Shown piece by piece: positions 61,235 through 64,000 of a stretch of DNA of 64,000 nucleotides. The number at the start of each line of letters is the position of its first letter. Position 1 is the first letter of the stretch. The position numbers and the translations under genes were made by a program. Source of the DNA: Thermodesulfobacterium thermophilum DSM 1276. GTDB lineage: Bacteria > Desulfobacterota > Thermodesulfobacteria > Thermodesulfobacteriales > Thermodesulfobacteriaceae. The notes under the pieces are model-generated. The model did not search any database and was not told where the DNA came from. It was given only the letters and a program-made list of their open reading frames with translations. The DNA is taken from contig NZ_ATXI01000003.1 in the NCBI RefSeq assembly GCF_000421605.1, forward strand, positions 62,001 to 126,000, read 5' to 3'.

Positions 61235-61654
61235 ATGAACCCGACCCCGCAACAGCTAAATTGGAATCTTATCTACAATTTTTCAGAGCATATAATAAAA
61301 AAACGCTTCTGGGACAGTCGCTATGAAGTAAAAGACATCGTTCAAGAGTTTCTTTTGTATCTTCTTGGAGTAATCAAAAAAAACCCTTCTCCCTGGTTTG
61401 AAGTTTCTAAAAAAACTTCTCTCATTTACAAAAGAATTTCCTGGGAGTTCTCAAAGTTTATCACACGCTATGACTATACTCATTTGCAGTCCCTCATCAC
61501 CCCCGGGTGGCACGAAAAAAACGGAAAAAACGGAAAAAACGGAAAAAACAACAAAGGACAGCTCAAGTTTTTTGACACAGAAGAAAAAAAAGAAGTGTTC
61601 TGCATTGTGAGCTTTGAAGACTTTAAAAAACAAGATAAGGGGGAGAAACTATGA
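61235..61654 (+). CDS. Unknown element protein, weakly sigma-factor-like
   Basis: 139 residues, ATG 61235 after AAAAGGGGGG. Residues 30-75 (YEVKDIVQEFLLYLLGVI) faintly resemble region 2 of ECF sigma factors, but region 4 is absent. Three 9-bp repeats (61522-61548) encode a GKN tract. Its stop overlaps the next start by 4 bases (ATGA), so it is coupled to the primase-like gene. Confidence 0.55.
   Translation: MNPTPQQLNWNLIYNFSEHIIKKRFWDSRYEVKDIVQEFLLYLLGVIKKNPSPWFEVSKKTSLIYKRISWEFSKFITRYDYTHLQSLITPGWHEKNGKNGKNGKNNKGQLKFFDTEEKKEVFCIVSFEDFKKQDKGEKL
61522..61548 (+). repeat. Three tandem 9-bp repeats inside the 61235 gene
   Basis: CGGAAAAAA is repeated three times at 61522-61530, 61531-61539 and 61540-61548, giving a short Gly-Lys-Asn tract. 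In-frame slippage can change its length. Confidence 0.8.
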
Positions 61655-63579
61655 TAATAAAAGAAAAAAATAATACAATCAATTCAATTCTTTCAGAAAT
61701 GTATATTAACACTTTCACAGAAAGCATTAATACAGTCTTCAAAACTTTTTTCTCAACTGAGCTTGAAGAAGACGAATACATTGAAGTAGTCTTTGACAGT
61801 GCTGATAAGCAGTTTAACAAAGCAAAACACGTAAAAACTTTTGAAGAGTTTCTCTTTCTTGTGAAAAGTCTTGACAAAAAGTTTAACGTGACATTTTGTC
61901 CTGCAGTGAGAAAAATTACAGAAGACAAAAAAAACAGAAGAACAGGGTTAGAAAACATTTCAAGAGTAAAAGGCATTGTTCTTGATGTAGAGAAGAAAAA
62001 CGATCACAACACGAAAAAAGAAAGCACAGAAGTCATTAAACTTATAGACTCAGTTTACAGTCAGCTCCCTGATGAGTTGAAACAAGCTGTTTTCTATACC
62101 GCCTACACCGGGGGCGGAGGGCAGATAGCAATCGTTTTCAACCGCTTTCTTGACAGAGAAAAAGCAAAAGAAGTTTACGAGAAACTGAAAGAATATCTTT
62201 CGCATGTTGAAAACGTTGACTTGATGAGTTTCAACATTGCTGGCTGTCAAAGGCTGATTGGGACTACAAACTTGAAATATGATGTGCAGAGCTTTCTTCT
62301 CTGGAAAAATCCCAGGGTGGTTCCTATTGACATTGAAACGTTTTTGAAAGGTGCTGAAGAATCAGAAAATGCAGTAAACGAACTTTCTGTTGAAGTTGAA
62401 AAAGCAACTGAAAAGCAAGTAGTTTTTCATAGAATAGACAAAGACTGCATTGACGAAATCAAAAGAAGAGTATCGTTTGCAAGCATTTTTGACGAAATCG
62501 GAGTGCAGTATAAAAGATATGCCCACTACCTTTCTGTAATTTGCCCCTTCCATTCCGAAAGGCACCCTTCTTTCGTAGTTTTTTTCTCAAATTCCTATCG
62601 GGACTGGGAGCTTGCTGTTGATTATCACGACAATGAAAGATACGACATCATAAGCTTTGTACAAAAATACTACGACATAAGCTTTTCAAAAGCTATTGAA
62701 ATGCTTGCCGAAAAAGCGGGCATAAAAGTAAAAAAACTTAGAGGAAGACCTAAAAAAGAGGAAGAGGGAGAAGAAGAGGAAAAAATAACAGATGCGAGAG
62801 AGTTTTTTAGCATTCTTGGCGTTGAAAAAATTCTTAGATACGTTGAAGAAGAAGAGCATCACTACGAATTTCACTTTCAGGACAAGGATGGGATGAGACA
62901 CGTTTTGAAGATGGCGTTCATAGACCTAATGTATGATGCCAAAAAATTTTTAACTGCATGGGGGGCAAAAAGCGGAATTTCCCCCATTGTAGCCCTGAAT
63001 GGTGTAAAGTATTCATGGAGAGATATACTAAGCAGTCTTGACGAAATAGCCGAGAAGCACGAATACTTCTACAGAGCCTCAGAAAAAGAACTTCTTGCCG
63101 AAGAGCTAAGACAATTCATCATCTCTCAACCTTTTACTGATGACCTTGATGGAATTACTATGCAAAACGCTGCGGCACTCAAATATGTAGAAGAGGAGAA
63201 AGTCTATATCTCTCTCACTTCTCTTGCAACAAAAATCCGCTACCTTGCACCCCATTTACCTGCAAGTATCAAAAAACTTGTTGAACTTCTGCAATACTTA
63301 GGGTGCAGAAACAAAAGATTGAAAAAAGGGGAAAAAAAATACAGATTGTGGGAGCTTCCTGGGAACCCAGAAGATTGGAGAGTGCCTGCAAAAACAAAGA
63401 CAGAGCAGCCTGAAATAAAATCTGAGGCTGTTGAAGAAAAAGAAGAAAAAAGGGTGTCTGAAACCAAAGAAAGAAAAGGAGAAAAGAAAGAAGAGGAAAG
63501 AATAGTAAAAGACTTCTGGGACTGGAGCAAAGTTCAGGAGGAGATTGAATCGGTGAAAGAATCCGAAATCCCTTTTTAG
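61651..63579 (+). CDS. Primase-like protein: archaeo-eukaryotic primase-like N-half and degenerate CHC2 zinc-finger region
   Basis: 642 residues. The N-half has features of AEP/PrimPol primases: D112-x-E114 in GIVLDVEKK, TGGGGQIAIVFNR near 153-165 and CQRLIGTTNLKYD near 200-211. Residues 275-365 align with the DnaG zinc-finger region (CPFHSERHPSFVV at 298-310, then IISFVQKYYDISFSKAIEMLAEKAGI), but the FKCFGC pair is replaced by VDYHD near 323-327, so zinc binding is doubtful. The tail is charged. Likely the element's replication initiator or primase. Confidence 0.65.
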   Translation: MIIKEKNNTINSILSEMYINTFTESINTVFKTFFSTELEEDEYIEVVFDSADKQFNKAKHVKTFEEFLFLVKSLDKKFNVTFCPAVRKITEDKKNRRTGLENISRVKGIVLDVEKKNDHNTKKESTEVIKLIDSVYSQLPDELKQAVFYTAYTGGGGQIAIVFNRFLDREKAKEVYEKLKEYLSHVENVDLMSFNIAGCQRLIGTTNLKYDVQSFLLWKNPRVVPIDIETFLKGAEESENAVNELSVEVEKATEKQVVFHRIDKDCIDEIKRRVSFASIFDEIGVQYKRYAHYLSVICPFHSERHPSFVVFFSNSYRDWELAVDYHDNERYDIISFVQKYYDISFSKAIEMLAEKAGIKVKKLRGRPKKEEEGEEEEKITDAREFFSILGVEKILRYVEEEEHHYEFHFQDKDGMRHVLKMAFIDLMYDAKKFLTAWGAKSGISPIVALNGVKYSWRDILSSLDEIAEKHEYFYRASEKELLAEELRQFIISQPFTDDLDGITMQNAAALKYVEEEKVYISLTSLATKIRYLAPHLPASIKKLVELLQYLGCRNKRLKKGEKKYRLWELPGNPEDWRVPAKTKTEQPEIKSEAVEEKEEKRVSETKERKGEKKEEERIVKDFWDWSKVQEEIESVKESEIPF

Positions 63580-63589
63580 GAGGTGAGCT

Positions 63590-64000
63590 ATGGGCAAGGT
63601 AATAAAGATCTTTGGCCCCCCGGGGACAGGAAAAACAACCTCAATTGTTTCTCTTTTAAAAAAGCTTATTGCAAGAAAGGAAATTAGAGAAAAAAGCGTT
63701 TACGCTGTCTCCCTTACAAAAGCAACGAAGTATGCCTTTCTCAAAAAGTGCAGAGATGAAGGAATCGAAATCCCCCCCGCAAACGTGAGAACCCTTCACA
63801 GTTTTGCTTACAAAAAACTTAAAGAAGAGGGTGAAAAAGTGAAATTAATTAAAGCGGAGGAACTCAAAGAATTTTTCAGGGAAAAAGGCTTTGAGTTTGA
63901 GATTGGAGAACTGGACGAAGAAAACTCATATTCACAATCTGAATATTCAGACCTTCCAGGGAATCGGGCTTTTGCGGGTTTTCAAAAACTGAGACTTACC
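63590..64000 (+). CDS. UvrD/PcrA-like superfamily 1 helicase (3' end outside window)
   Basis: 137 visible residues, open to the window end. ATG 63590 follows AGGAGGTGAG. Walker A FGPPGTGKTTSI at residues 8-19, motif Ia-like VSLTKATKYAFL, and NVRTLHSFAYKKL typical of UvrD-family helicases. With the primase-like gene 10 bases upstream it forms a replication module of the element. Confidence 0.85.
   Translation, partial: MGKVIKIFGPPGTGKTTSIVSLLKKLIARKEIREKSVYAVSLTKATKYAFLKKCRDEGIEIPPANVRTLHSFAYKKLKEEGEKVKLIKAEELKEFFREKGFEFEIGELDEENSYSQSEYSDLPGNRAFAGFQKLRLT

Noticed and set aside
1-64000. CRISPR array
   Set aside because: No regularly spaced repeats of 25-40 bases were seen; the only tandem repeats are the 25-bp duplication at 48876, the 9-bp triplet at 61522 and A-tract repeats near 60870.

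Overview
The window is AT-rich bacterial chromosome with densely packed, often overlapping genes, ending at the edge of what looks like an integrated mobile element. Gene content suggests an anaerobic, thermophilic, Gram-negative (diderm) sulfur bacterium near Thermodesulfobacterium/Desulfobacterota. The clues are an LPS-assembly lipoprotein (lptE), ExbD/TonB proteins, a fused siroheme decarboxylase (AhbA-AhbB type), a DsrE-family protein, a four-subunit 2-oxoacid:ferredoxin oxidoreductase, the bifunctional FBP aldolase/phosphatase of thermophilic autotrophs, and Lys/Glu-rich proteins. The organism call is inference; no rRNA lies in the window.

Layout. (1) 1-869: 3' part of parB. (2) 886-17320, minus strand: about 19 overlapping or closely spaced genes from speD and speB down to gpsA and dsrE, probably one very long transcription unit from a promoter near 17390. 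(3) 17500-19826, plus: an M48 protease lipoprotein and a TauE/SafE permease. (4) 19816-26814, minus: rpsU-mutS2-dnaG-rpoD, the classic macromolecular-synthesis order with mutS2 inserted, then the siroheme decarboxylase. (5) 26986-31813, plus: a GspE/PilB ATPase, fdhD, a beta-CASP nuclease and an RNA-ligase-partner protein. (6) 31819-43786, minus: lptE, leuS, ferredoxin, icd, a Lon-like protease, an aminotransferase, TonB, ExbD, YkgJ-like and FBP aldolase/phosphatase (with one plus-strand glycine-zipper gene). (7) 43881-48739, plus: FlhB-C domain, GcvH-like protein, fabD, korDABC, dtd. (8) 48918-49661: a NERD nuclease-like membrane protein.

The most unusual part is 49786-59501: twelve minus-strand genes, nearly all with signal peptides and strong Shine-Dalgarno sites. 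Four encode small secreted proteins sharing a six-cysteine spacing (C-x3-C-x8-C-x11-C-x5-C-x6-C, with one looser member). Another is an ankyrin-repeat protein ending in a near-canonical Kunitz/BPTI domain. Others are a DUF4139-like coiled-coil protein, a TPR-PDZ protein and a 665-aa secreted protein. I know of no described system with this composition; it is the best candidate here for something new.

From about 60240 rightward the content changes. The 3' half of a tRNA-Arg(ACG) gene stands alone at 60195-60238, as expected of a displaced attachment site. It is followed by an excisionase-like gene, a string of hairpins in very AT-rich DNA, two terminator-like hairpins, and an operon with a small unknown protein, a primase-like protein with a degenerate CHC2 zinc finger, and the start of a UvrD-like helicase. 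This looks like the left end of an integrated plasmid- or phage-like element that continues past the window.

Promoter, hairpin and repeat calls were made by eye; family assignments rest on remembered motifs, not searches.
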